NCBI GenBank assembly: GCA_028551475.1
Contig: CM052361.1
Coordinates: forward strand, 2,177,501-2,241,500
Source: Casuarina equisetifolia
Lineage: Eukaryota; Streptophyta; Magnoliopsida; Fagales; Casuarinaceae
Length of the DNA: 64,000 nucleotides
Direction: 5' to 3'
Shown here: one piece after another, positions 25,543 to 36,000 of the stretch
Layout of the letters: each line of letters begins with the position of its first letter
Position numbering within the stretch: the stretch's first letter is position 1
The notes under the pieces: model-generated
Database searches by the model: none
Told to the model about the DNA's origin: nothing
What the model saw: the letters and a program-made list of their open reading frames with translations, nothing else
Made by a program: the position numbers and the translations under genes

Positions 25543-27093
25543 CCCCAATCCCCCTCGTTCAGAACACAACGGATTGCCGGCTCCACGAGAAATGGAACTC
25601 ACTCCAAACGAATTCCACTAGCTCCTCCTCTATCGTCCCACCATTAAACAAAAAAGAAAGTAAATAAACTAAAATATAGTGGGCAAAGTAGAGAAGTTTT
25701 AGCGGGAAACAGAAAGTATCGTGGTTTTCAAAGAAGCGATGGGCCTGGGTCCATTTTCATTTGGACAAGATAGGGTCTGTTTGGTCACGGTGCTTTCTCA
25801 ATGTCCGAGATGAAAGATTTTACTAATTCTTGGTTATAAACCAGCAATTTCTATTTGTAGTTGTATAAAAGTCTAGGAATTTTGAATCTTATAATTAAAG
25901 TAAATTTATAATTCAACAAGCACTATTGAAGCTCTTCTGTTTATGTTTATTATTACTTTATATTATTTTATTTTTAAAGATACGTAACATTTTTTTTTAG
26001 AACTCTAAACTATAAGTAGCTTATATATATTTTAAAATATATATATAATAGAACATACACTCAAATTCACACACAGGATGTTAAATCTTAAATTTCACAA
26101 TTAAGATTTTTACTAACTCATTATTGAACTAGCTAACTAAGCAATTACTATTAAAATATTAAAACAATATATATTAACAATAATAGATACTTAGTCATAT
26201 TATTTGCAATACATTCATTTTTTTTTAGTATAATAAATATTAATAATAGTCTAATTCATGAATAATGAGGTTTTGTACTTCAAGCTCATACTCTTGTAGT
26301 ATATTAGAAAAGACTTTTCATTCTAAAATTATACATTACGAAAGGAACCATATTTACCTATCAAATTAATTCTTAAAAAAAGAAAATACATGCAAATATA
26401 ATTATGAAAGACTAACTTAAATAGATAGAAGTGCATTACCATAGAATATGTACTTTCTATCATATAATCATTTTTTTTTAACTCACGCACCTAGGGACGG
26501 GGACGAGGGATTCAAACCTATGACCAATGGAACTATCGGTCAAGATTTAGCTCAAAGAATGCTACTGAACCGAAGCCCCGCCCCTATCATATAATCATTA
26601 AACAACAATCTTTTGATTCCGTCTCCTACATGTTTCTGTTCTTACAGCCGACAATACTTCCAAACTACTGTACTTTCTCGCTGATTCTTTGGACAAGAGC
26701 ATTTTCTAAAGAGTTCCGTGTCAGTAGCGAAACTCAGAACTTGAATATAACATTCATTCCCCATCGGAGCAATTCTAGCAATTTTAGGCCTTTATTAATG
26801 GAGAAGCAAGGATTGGGTCTCATAATATCCACCTCATTATCCAATCTCATGGATTGAGTGCAATTAAAAAAGAGAGCTCAAGATGAAAACACGTCATTTC
26901 CACCATACACAAACAAAATGGAGAGCAAGTGAAACCAGGGATTTTACAGATAATATTTTGAGTAGCCGCTCTCTCAGGTAGGGAAGACCCCTGAGGAGTG
27001 ACAGATTGGTACAATAGTTTAAATCAAATCTTCCACAAATAAAACAAGTTCATATGAAAGGAAGCACACATATGGTTAGCAGTAATGGATAGC
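25543..27093. other. 5' flank of SMC4 and 3' flank of GASA copy 1
   Basis: The first 300 bases upstream of the SMC4 ATG are repeated at 30877-31160, so the SMC4 promoter region is part of the tandem duplication. The rest is AT-rich non-coding DNA. A SINE-like insertion with a clear target-site duplication sits at 26457-26599. Sequence from about 26600 to 27090 matches 31330-31845 with small gaps. Confidence 0.7.
26473..26583 (-). mobile_element. SINE-like retroposon with 16-bp target-site duplication
   Basis: The insert is flanked by identical copies of CTATCATATAATCATT at 26457-26472 and 26584-26599. On the minus strand it starts with a tRNA-like region, has a B-box-like GGTTTGAATCC and ends in an A run (T run on the plus strand). 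Length about 111 bp. This is the structure of a tRNA-derived SINE. The corresponding place in the duplicated block (about 31300-31340) lacks it. A related, more decayed copy may lie near 49690-49770. Confidence 0.75.
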
Positions 27094-28484
27094 TCAAGGG
27101 CACTTGGGGCCTCCTTCCTTGGTCTTCCAGTTGTTGTAGCAAGGGCACACAACCTTGTTCCCATAGTAGCCCGGAGGCACGCAGAGACACTTCTTGCAGC
27201 ACTTTTGACAGAAGAACATGCAGGGCTTGTGGTACTGGGTATGGCTGCACCTCCTCAAGCACTGTGATGGGCATTCTACGCATCCCAATTCAACGATAAG
27301 AAAACATAATCATTTCTTCTCACACTTGTCAAAGACCCAGACGTGCAGAAGTGACAAAAGGTGTAAAGAACTTTGACCGCATTTCAAGTACTTTGACTGA
27401 TGAGAGAGATGGGTCATAATGAAAGTAACTTAACACAAAAAAGAACCGGCCTTTGAGCATTGTAGAGGGAACTGATGGGTATTCTGGTCAGTTCATTTTC
27501 AATGTAGTTAATGACTCTGAAAGTCCTTTAAACAGAGAGAGACCAAAGAAAAGAGGAACAGCAGGGCCTAAAGTAGGTGCATTAACACTGTATGGCGAAA
27601 TGGGAGGAAGGCAGAGGAAGGTAGAGCTATATTAGAAAGAAAACAACCAATTTGTAGGCCTTTTTGGCACAGTGTGGTAAAGATAAGAAAACATAGAAAA
27701 GGTTTTTTTGTATTCACTGAATTGTGTCGACTATATTAGAAAGAAAGCAACATTAATACATGTACTGGAAAGAAAAAAATATAACAAGAAACAATAATGT
27801 ACAAATCCTATTTCCTAAAATATATATTCTGCCATTTATGACAACGATTCATATTAAGCTAAGGAAAGGATAACATGGAATAACTCCAACAATTTTGACT
27901 GTGGATCTGCTCTTTTTCATATAACGCAGGTTGGTAGTATATAGTAATGACAACTTCCTAAAAGAGCTTCAGTTTGGGCATTTCACGTGATTCTGCCAAG
28001 CTCTGAACTATTAAAAACATAACCTTTCCAACCAATTATACCATTATGTCAGCCATTTTCAACCAGCCAATATGAAAGAAAATGAAATGTGAGTGGAAGA
28101 ATCACTACATACGGTAGCTCTTGAGACTCCCCGGTCCATACTTGTTCTGAAATCACATAAAAATCAAGACCGAAAACGTAAATGGATCCATTCTCACCCA
28201 AATAAGAAAACTAAAAGTAATACTCGAAACTCTTGTTCTAATCTGGGGGATTTAGAGAGAAAGTTTACTGCGTTGTCATAGTGATGACCTCCTTGCCCAT
28301 GAGATGTCACAGCCTGCAAACAGAACGAGACACCAAAAGAAACAAAAAAAAGTCACAGAAAGCTCGTTCCTTCCGCATTATAGAGCACAGAAAGACGGCA
28401 GAAAGAAAGACCTACCGTGGTTTGAAGCATGGAAATGGCAATGAGGGCCAAGAGAAGGGCGGCAACGAAAGTAGCCATGGCCAT
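27094..28484 (-). CDS. GASA: GASA/snakin cysteine-rich peptide, copy 1, 4 exons
   Basis: The product has 109 aa. Exons are 28484-28416, 28313-28269, 28146-28113 and 27275-27094 (69+45+34+182 nt, phases match). A signal peptide (MAMATFVAALLLALIAISML) leads to a short linker (GQGGHHYD) and a 60-residue C-terminal GASA domain with the expected 12 cysteines, from QCPSQC to the end GGPKCP. GASA peptides are secreted, often gibberellin-responsive, and act in growth or defence. About eight residues differ from copy 2 (31850-32974). All splice sites look usable. The region upstream of the 5' leader diverges completely from copy 2 at 28542, where an inverted SMC4 fragment begins, so this copy has lost its ancestral promoter. 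Whether it is expressed cannot be told. Confidence 0.92.
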
Positions 28485-28541
28485 TGCTACACACCAAAAC
28501 TCAAAGCACAGGGACGGCAGAACCTACAAGAATAGGCTTTG

Positions 28542-29204
28542 AGGAAATTAAAGATCATTCTAAGGGTGCAGTTTTATAGATCTCAGTACTTTAGCATAAA
28601 AGGGCCTCAGATTTAATTTTTCTTTCCTGCCTGACCATGCAGAAAGGTTCTCCCCCAAACAATCTCAAAGCATCTCAAGCTGGAGTTATCTTGCACCTCT
28701 GATTTTTACCAAAGATGTGCATCACTAGTGTTAATCTCTTACGTGTGGTATAAATAACTATCAGGCCTTTTGATTTTGTTTAATCCTTTAACCTAGTCCT
28801 GTCCCAGTTGAGAGAAGTAAGATCTAAAAGCCAAATCCCTAGTACCATTTACTCAATCAATGTAAATTACCACCTGAAAAAACAAACCATAATCTGAGAT
28901 GGCTTATATAGTAGCTATTTTCAGCTTCATTCTATATTATAAGGACAGAGAATGAGATAGGGGACCAACAAGTTTCTTGTGTGAGTGGCATAGATCCTTG
29001 CTTTTGTTCTTGGATTTTTCTGTTCTGCTTTTCTTGTTTTTCAAGCTAAAAAAATTATTCCATGTCCTCTTTTGGCTGGTAAGGCATGTGTTACTATTTT
29101 CTTGAAGAGTTAATCCCCTTTGACACAATTGGCCATATATGCTGTTAATTATTCAAATTATCACTTACCTCCGATAGGCTGTGCAGGTGAAACTGAGAGA
29201 TACC
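28542..29204 (+). pseudogene. inverted fragment of SMC4 (exon 10 end, intron 10, exon 11 start)
   Basis: Read on the plus strand, this segment matches the coding strand of SMC4 from about 22626 down to 21905, with small indels. It starts with the last 30 bases of exon 10 (GAGGAAATTAAAGATCATTC), includes the intron and ends 34 bases into exon 11 (at GAGAGATACCGT). SMC4 itself is on the minus strand, so the copy is inverted. It joins GASA leader DNA on the left and ZF-HD DNA on the right, with 4-base microhomologies (GAGG and CCGT). Both exon pieces are too small to encode anything. Confidence 0.85.
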
Positions 29205-30107
29205 GTCGGTGTTGCCGTTGCCGTTGTTGCGGGTGTGGGTGGGGGTGTGCTCGAGAATGTTGCTGTCCCGACCACCATTGATGTCCCTCTTGAAAAATTT
29301 GTTCTTGTTGTTGTGCATCCACACCCTGAGCACACTCTTTTTGACGCCAACCTCGCTGCAGAACTCTTCCACCAATTCCTCGTCTCTCTTTTGCACCTTC
29401 CACCCGACTCTCTCCGCGAAATGGTACATCTTCTCCTTCTGGCCCTGTGTGATCTTGGTCACATATCGCTTGCTTGCGCATATGGTCGGCGTGAGCATAG
29501 CGTTGGTGGGTCCGGCAGCGTTCTCGGGAGGAGCTGGCAGGCCCCCAGAGAGATCCAAAAGGACCTGGGGCGCGGAGGGGTAGGAGGAGGAGATCGGCGT
29601 TGGGGAAGCTAAATTGAGGCTCCGATCAGAGGCTGGCGGTGGCGGTGGGGGAGTATAGGGGCGATGGTGGGGCTGGTACTCAGTGACATGGGTCGCAGTG
29701 GAGGTGGAAATTGGGTCCTCAGGCTCGCGGCGGTGGAAGTTGCGATGGCAGCCACAGGCAGCGCATTTGAGGGACGTCAGGTCTGCGGAGGTGGCCGAAT
29801 GGGACGGCACGAACTCGCCGCAGCCGTCTATCGGATGGCCTCCCAAGGATGCTACATGGTTCTTTAGACATTCTTTATAGGTGACAACGAGTGGCGAGCT
29901 CGGGAGCTGATGGTGATGGTACTGCTGGGGGTGAGGATTGTGGCATTTGAGCACGCCGTTGGAGAAAGATATGGGCTTGGAAGGTTGGATCCCAGTTGGT
30001 GTCTCACTGTCAGCTTCCGGGGACTTCATCGCCGCAGTGGTGTTAGTGTTCGTGTTGACAGCAGCGGCGGCGGTAGTAGTGGTGGTGATTGTGGGGTTTA
30101 CATCCAT
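29145..30107 (-). CDS. ZHD: ZF-HD homeodomain protein, inverted duplicate with replaced C-terminus
   Basis: The open frame gives 320 aa from ATG 30107. It carries an intact ZF-HD zinc-finger domain (TYKECLKNH ... CGEF ... LKCAACGCHRNFHRR) and an intact homeodomain (KRYVTK ... WMHNNKNKF), so DNA binding and dimerisation could be kept. It is an inverted copy of the gene at 47348-48424. Similarity stops at about 29205, just after NGNGNT. The last 18 or so residues (GISQFHLHSLSEVSD and four more) are read from antisense SMC4 DNA, where the intact gene has a further 50 residues. The 5' side is homologous up to about 30357, with a roughly 110-base deletion in the leader. No intron. The copy lacks the far upstream region of the intact gene. 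It may be a new chimeric gene or a decaying copy with an open frame. Confidence 0.75.
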   Translation of the reverse strand: MDVNPTITTTTTAAAAVNTNTNTTAAMKSPEADSETPTGIQPSKPISFSNGVLKCHNPHPQQYHHHQLPSSPLVVTYKECLKNHVASLGGHPIDGCGEFVPSHSATSADLTSLKCAACGCHRNFHRREPEDPISTSTATHVTEYQPHHRPYTPPPPPPASDRSLNLASPTPISSSYPSAPQVLLDLSGGLPAPPENAAGPTNAMLTPTICASKRYVTKITQGQKEKMYHFAERVGWKVQKRDEELVEEFCSEVGVKKSVLRVWMHNNKNKFFKRDINGGRDSNILEHTPTHTRNNGNGNTDGISQFHLHSLSEVSDNLNN

Positions 30108-30447
30108 TATGCTCTTACATCTACAGTCCCCAACCAAAAACAAATGGAAGACAGGATATGAACTCCGGCGGAGCAAAGATAATTAATTTTGGACAACCAA
30201 GAAAAAAGAAGGAAAAGAAGAAGAAGATGATAATGATGATGATGCTAAGCACTGACTACAGTCGATAATAAAAATCTGGGTTTTGTGGTTGTCCTTCTTA
30301 ACCACTCGTTTTTTTAACCCTGGTTTTAATCCATAGTTAAGTTGCTTACACCACACCTTAACAATGTGTGAAATTGGGCACCAAACCATAACAGGAGTGC
30401 CATTAGGAAACAAGTATTGTGACATTAGGAAACAAGCATCATTACCA
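30108..30447. other. leader of the ZF-HD duplicate and junction filler
   Basis: 30108-30357 matches the 5' leader of the intact ZF-HD gene (about 47028-47340) in inverted orientation with a deletion. 30358-30447 has no clear source. It contains a local repeat of CATTAGGAAACAAG (at about 30402 and 30424), as often seen at filled repair joints. At 30448 homology to SMC4 intron 3 begins. Confidence 0.6.
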
Positions 30448-30876
30448 CTCAGGACCGGAAAATCCAAATGGATTTAGTCAAATTTTACTTTCCCTCCCCC
30501 TCGTAGCTTTTCTGGGAAACCAATCAGAAGAAAAATACTTCTCAGCAAATAGTCCATGCAAGACAGATTAAATTTACCTACCAGGTCCACGATCTCCTGG
30601 AAGTGTACAGAAACACCTGCACTAAATTTTCCAACCGTCTTCTACTCATCCAAGCGGAAGCCCTAGTCTCAACTACATAACCACAAAATTGAACTTCTCC
30701 GAAGGACGAGAAGAACAGAGAGAAACCCTCACCTTGTGGAAGGGACCGACGCGTTGCTCACCGGCATAGGACTTGAAGTTCCTCATGACCATCTCTTTGA
30801 TGAACAGCCTCGGGGCTCCGGATCTCCTCACCGGCGAAGCCGAGACATCCTCCATCGACTCGTCCGGCGCTTCCAT
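30448..30876 (-). pseudogene. truncated duplicate of the SMC4 5' end (exon 1, part of exon 3)
   Basis: 30448-30622 matches SMC4 24645-24813 (3' part of exon 3 and the start of intron 3). 30625 onward matches SMC4 from 25289 up through exon 1 and the upstream region. The roughly 470 bases with exon 2 and flanking intron are missing, with AATTTT shared near the joint. Exon 1 (30876-30733, 144 nt) is open and keeps its GT donor, coding [18 protein letters not shown] and the start of the ATPase domain. Without exon 2 there is no Walker A motif. It cannot make SMC4, but its promoter and first exon may still drive transcription towards the ZF-HD duplicate. Confidence 0.88.
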
Positions 30877-31849
30877 CCCCAATCCCTCTCGTTCAGAACA
30901 CTAAGGATTGCCGGCTCCACGAGAAATGGAACCCACTCCAAACGAATTCCACTAGCGCCTCCTCTATCCTCCCACCATTAAACAAAAAAGGAAGTAAATA
31001 AACTAAAATGTAGTGGGCAAAGTAGAGAGGTTTTAGCGGGAAACTGAATGCATCATGGTTTTCAAAGAAGCGATGGGCCTGGGCCCGTTTTTATTTCGAC
31101 AAGAAGGGGTCTGTTTGGTTGTTGTGCTTCTTTAATGTCCGATATGAAAGATTTACTAATTCTCATTTATAAACAACCAATTCCTATTTGTAGCTGCAAT
31201 TGGTATCAAAGCCTATCATCTTTTTGTGATACTCAATTAAAAAGCCAAAAGTCCAATTTAAAAACTAACTTCAGAATTGAAGATCTGTTTGAATTTATAT
31301 TACTAGAGACTTTAGTCCTCAACACGTTATTAAACAACAAATCCCATCCCCTACATGCCTCTATTTTTGCAGCCGATGATACTTCCATCCAAACTCCAGT
31401 ACTTCTGTTCTTGCTGATTCTATGGACAAAAGCATTCTTTCTAAACAGATCCGTGTCAATGGCGAAACTCAGAACTTGAACATAACATTCATCCCCCATC
31501 CTAGCAATTCTAGCAAACTTTAGGCCTTAATTAATGAAGGAGCAAGGATTGGGTCTCCAAATCTCCATCTCATTATCCCATCTCAAGAATTGGGTGCTAT
31601 TAAAAAAGAGATTCAAAATAAAAACACGCCATTTCCACCGTCCACAAACAAAATGGAGAGCAAGTGAAACCAGAGATTTCACAGATAATATTTAAGGTAG
31701 CCGCTCTCTCAGGTAGGGAAAAGCCCTGAGGAGTGACAGATTGATACAATAGTTTAAATCAAATCCTCCAATAAAACAAGTTCTTATGAAAGGAAGTACA
31801 TATATAGTTAGGAGTAATGGAGCAAGGAAGGTGAGGTTCAAGGGATGGT
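30877..31849. other. duplicated SMC4 upstream region and 3' flank of GASA copy 2
   Basis: The segment parallels 25543-27093. The first 300 bases are nearly identical to the SMC4 upstream region, the middle is diverged with gaps, and 31330-31845 is again similar. It lacks the SINE-like insertion seen in the other copy. Confidence 0.7.
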
Positions 31850-32974
31850 TCAAGGGCACTTGGGGCCTCCTTCCTTGGTCTTCCAGTTGTTGTAGCAAGG
31901 GCACACAGCCTTGTTCCCATAGTAGCCCGGAGGCACGCAGAGGCACTTCTTGCAGCACTTTTGACAGAAGAACATGCAAGGCTTGTGGTACTGGGTCTGG
32001 CTGCATCTCCTCGTGCATTGTGATGGGCATTCTACGCATTCCAATTCGGCAATAAGAAAACATAATCATTTCCTTTCACACTAGTCAAAGACCAAGACGT
32101 ACAGAAGTGACAAAAAGTGTGAAGAACCTTGACCACATTCAAAGTATTTTGACTGATGAGAGACATGGGTCATAATGAAAGTAACTTAACACATACAAAA
32201 GCTCCGACCTTTGAGCATTGTAGAGGGGAGTGATGGGCATTCTTCATTTCATTTTCATTGTAGTTAATGGCTGTGCAAGTTTTTTAACCAGAGAGACCAA
32301 AGAACAAAGGAACAGCAGGGGTGAAAGTAGGTGCATTAACGCTGTTTGGTGAAATGGGAGCTAGGAGTGGGAAAACAACCCATTTGTAGGCATTTTGACT
32401 GGACCTGCTCCATGTAAGGAAGGTTGGTAGTATATGATAACGACAACTGCCTAAAAGAGCTTCAGTTTGGGCATTTCACGTGATTCAGCCAAGCTATGAA
32501 CTACTAAAAACATAAACCTTGCAACCAATTATACCATTATATCACCAATTTTCAACCCCACAAGATGAAAGAAAGTGAAATGAGAGTGGAAGAATCACTC
32601 ACGGTAGCTCTTGAGACTCCCTTGTCCATACTTGTTCTGAAATCACATAAAAATCAAGACCAAAACGTAAATGGATCCATTCTCACCCAAACAAGAAAAC
32701 CAAAACTAAACTCCAAACTCCTGTTCTAATCTGGACGATTTAGAGAGAAAGAGCTTACTCGGTTGTCATAGTGATGACCTCCCTGCCCATGAGATGCCAC
32801 AGCCTGCAAACAGAACAAGACACCAAAAGAAACAAAAAAATGTCAGAGAAAACTCGTTCCTTCCGCATTATAGAAAACAGAAAGACGACAGAAATAAAGA
32901 CCCACCATGGTTTGAAGCATGGAAATCGCAATGAGGGCCAAGAGCAGGGCGGCAACGAACTTAGCCATGGCCAT
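31850..32974 (-). CDS. GASA: GASA/snakin cysteine-rich peptide, copy 2, 4 exons
   Basis: The product has 109 aa. Exons are 32974-32906, 32803-32759, 32636-32603 and 32031-31850, with the same lengths and phases as copy 1. A signal peptide (MAMAKFVAALLLALIAISML) is followed by a short spacer and the 12-cysteine GASA domain starting QCPSQCTRRC. The arrangement signal peptide, variable spacer and C-terminal Cys domain is typical of secreted GASA peptides, which are hormone-responsive regulators of growth, flowering or defence. It keeps an upstream region with a TATA-like box that copy 1 lacks, so this is probably the copy with ancestral regulation. Residues such as Thr after the second Cys pair match the common family consensus better than copy 1 does. 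Confidence 0.93.
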
Positions 32975-33070
32975 TGCTACACACCAAACCTCAAAGCTCA
33001 GGGACAGCTGCAGCTACAAGAAGAGGCTTTGAGGTGAGGAACTTGATTTCGAGCTCTGCGCTTGCAGTAG

Positions 33071-33082
33071 TGTATAAATAGA
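33071..33082 (-). promoter_or_regulatory. possible TATA box of GASA copy 2
   Basis: On the minus strand TATTTATA lies about 100 bases before the ATG at 32974, a usual distance for a plant TATA box with a short leader. The segment is absent from GASA copy 1. The call rests on motif and position only. Confidence 0.35.
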
Positions 33083-36000
33083 ACATCGGCGCAAGTGGGC
33101 CAGAGTCTATAGTTTTTAGCTGTGCTCGTTCACAGAAACTGTACTGTGTTTCCGTTTTTCATCAGTCGACACCTTGGCCTTCCGTGATGATGTGATGCAG
33201 GATCCCAGATGTACCTTCCGTTATGGGCACGAACATTTAATGTACTCAAAACCTTATAATAAGCGCATTTAATGTGGTCTCACCTATGAAGTCTCCTTCC
33301 CGGAACTTCGGTAGAAGTGAAAAACCGTCTCGAAAACGTAAACTTGGACCGTGGATTACCATGTGTTGCTGTGTGAGCTTTACTTGAGTAGATCTATAAG
33401 ACCCACAAGGGTTGAAAATCACTCTTTGTTGAAACGAGTATTTTATATTTTGACCATCAATATCTTTGTCAGGTGTCTCCTTGAGAAAATGTGAAACAAA
33501 TGAGAATTGAATTCACAGAAGAAGGTTCAAATGAATGAATGTATAATTGAATCACTAATGGTTGTTTGTTCTTAATCCAATTTGTTGGATCGGAAGCAAC
33601 AATTTAAAACACTCACCATCTTAAATGCACTTAAAAAATAATTAAAAATGAATATATAAAATTTATGTAGTTTAGATCCGTACTCGAGATTAATGAGAGA
33701 CAATCTTTAACACCCCCTTATACCTAGAAGATAATTAGGACATAAACTAATTAAAAAAAAGGGCTACTATCAAAATTGTCCAAAACTAAACTTATTTTGA
33801 TATTATATAAGAAACGAGTCCAATCTTCTTAAAAAGTTTTGTAAAAAATAAAGATATTATGAGTAATAAAATTGAGAAACCCTACGTCTTTAATGCAACC
33901 AAGTTAACATTTTCCATTATCTTGACATGACACGGTGTTTATATAAAATAAAAATAAAAAATACCAGAGCGAAGGATGTATTCATGATGCCACCAATTAT
34001 TTACTTATTGGTAAGCTCTCATTTTCTGTCCTTGTCATTAATCTTTCCTGCAGAACCCTCTAAAGTACCACAGATGCCAACAGACCAGCTTTTTACCAAC
34101 ATGTTTTGACGATGTCAGGGATAATGGACCGAGCCGATGAACGGCGGGAAGTGAATTCTAAGAACCCACAATAAAAGCTTCCCACCGGCGCTGCGTCTTT
34201 CCGGGGACAAAGTGGGTCGGCGATGGCGCATTTAAGAAAGGACGGTACAGCTAGTTAAGAGGATGAGTATGGAGGGTCCCGCGTCCTTCACCGAATGCAG
34301 TAAATAACGGAAAAGCTTTCCGCTTTAGAAAAAGCTTTAGATATTTGCTTGCCGCTTTGCATGTGCCGCTGTCGTCTCCTCTGACACCGCACGCGCCCAA
34401 AAGCTGCGCCGGTTTGACAAGAGTGCGCACCGCGCGCTGTGCCCCATTCGCTGCCCAGTGCTCTGCTGGGCACGTTCCAGATTTTCTACTCCCAAAGATC
34501 CAGATTTTGACAAGGGTGTTGGGTATTATATTACTTGAATATTGTTTATGTTAATGGTGTAAATAATTAATCACAAATTATGAAACTTTGGCTCATGATT
34601 TGTACACTAAGCTTGTGATCTTTTCTAGCTGTTGGGAGATCGTCCTTGTGTTTAGACACTATGATTTGCTATGTACAAGTTGCTTTTTTGGGAAAGGCAG
34701 CATTACCTTTCGAAAAGGGAATTTGAGAATAGAGAGGCTTCGGGCCAACTTTTGTCAAGCAATTAAGTGCAACTTTTGTGAGGATAATGTGACTTTTTCT
34801 CACTTTATAAAAGAAAGGCTAGGGGAAAATGACAATCTTGTCGAGGATCCTTCCTAATGTTCCATAATATTCACTCTTTTGTATTTTTGAATTCCTCATT
34901 TTGTTAAAAGAACCACTTTTCTGTTGAAGTGAACTCTAAAATATAATACATTTATATATATTAAAGTATTAAAAGCTTATTTTAAAACTCAAAAATACTA
35001 TATGGAGAAATTTAATAATTTATAAGGCTAGGACCTTGGGATCACAAAACTAAAACTCACTGTAATCTAATATCATATTAAATAAAATGTAAGGGTTCAT
35101 CAAATAACTTTAAGACAATAAATGAAGAACTTTAACATTTATAAGGCTAACAATTCATTGTTACACTTTTTATGTAGGACAACATTTGCTTTTAACAATA
35201 TGAAAAATATTATATACCATTATATTAATAATATGGTATACATGTTGAAGTTTAATATGCCCTCTTGTCCTAAGTATGAGAAACTACTTTTTTTTTATAT
35301 AAAAATTCAATATACAAGTAAACAGATGCCTCTCTTGATATTTAATTTTTGGTATCATGTTACAAAATATTGGTTTCTTATAGAATATGATAAGGTCTTG
35401 ACATATAATAAATACAACATATTATTATATTTCATCAGATATTTTTGTCTTTTTTAAGCAACCAAATCTACGAAGTTTATGTGGAGGGCACTGACACTAA
35501 GAGTCCTAGTTCATGTGCAGGGACGCATAGACAGGCTGTTGAAGGCACATGGTGTGACTTGAAGAAAGGCAACTGCAGATTTAGAAATGACATTCCTTCC
35601 GATCCAGCTCCAATGGGAAACGAGGCAGCAACTTGAGACAATTAACTATACCCATAATTCGAAGGTACTTACGATCGCTGTACGAATGTGGCATTGATCT
35701 AAGTGAAGCAACTTATGCTGGACGATAGATCTGGGAGAAGTTGTCTCTTCTTAATGGTGATTCCTCCTGGCTTCAACAACATGCAATTATGCCCGCACAT
35801 CATGCAGAGCACACAATAATGGAAGCATCAACGTGGTTTAGATCAGGTAGTCTTTGTGTCCACAGAACACAGGATCTTAAAGATGGTATGTAGGAGTTTA
35901 TTTTATGTAAATCTTACTCAAATTTTGTTCATAACAATATGACTTTGTTCAAGTGAACTAGAAATCATACATATAAGTATAAAGAGAGAATCAATTTTTT

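Noticed and set aside
29181-29867. Several plus-strand open frames of 67-143 codons
   Set aside because: All are antisense or shifted shadows of the GC-rich ZF-HD duplicate.
34452-34472. 7-bp perfect hairpin (TGCCCAG / CTGGGCA) in a GC-rich patch
   Set aside because: Too short for a microRNA precursor or a terminator, and no transcript context.
35122-35457. 111-codon plus-strand open frame
   Set aside because: Extremely AT-rich translation dominated by Phe, Tyr, Asn, Lys and Ile, typical of chance frames.
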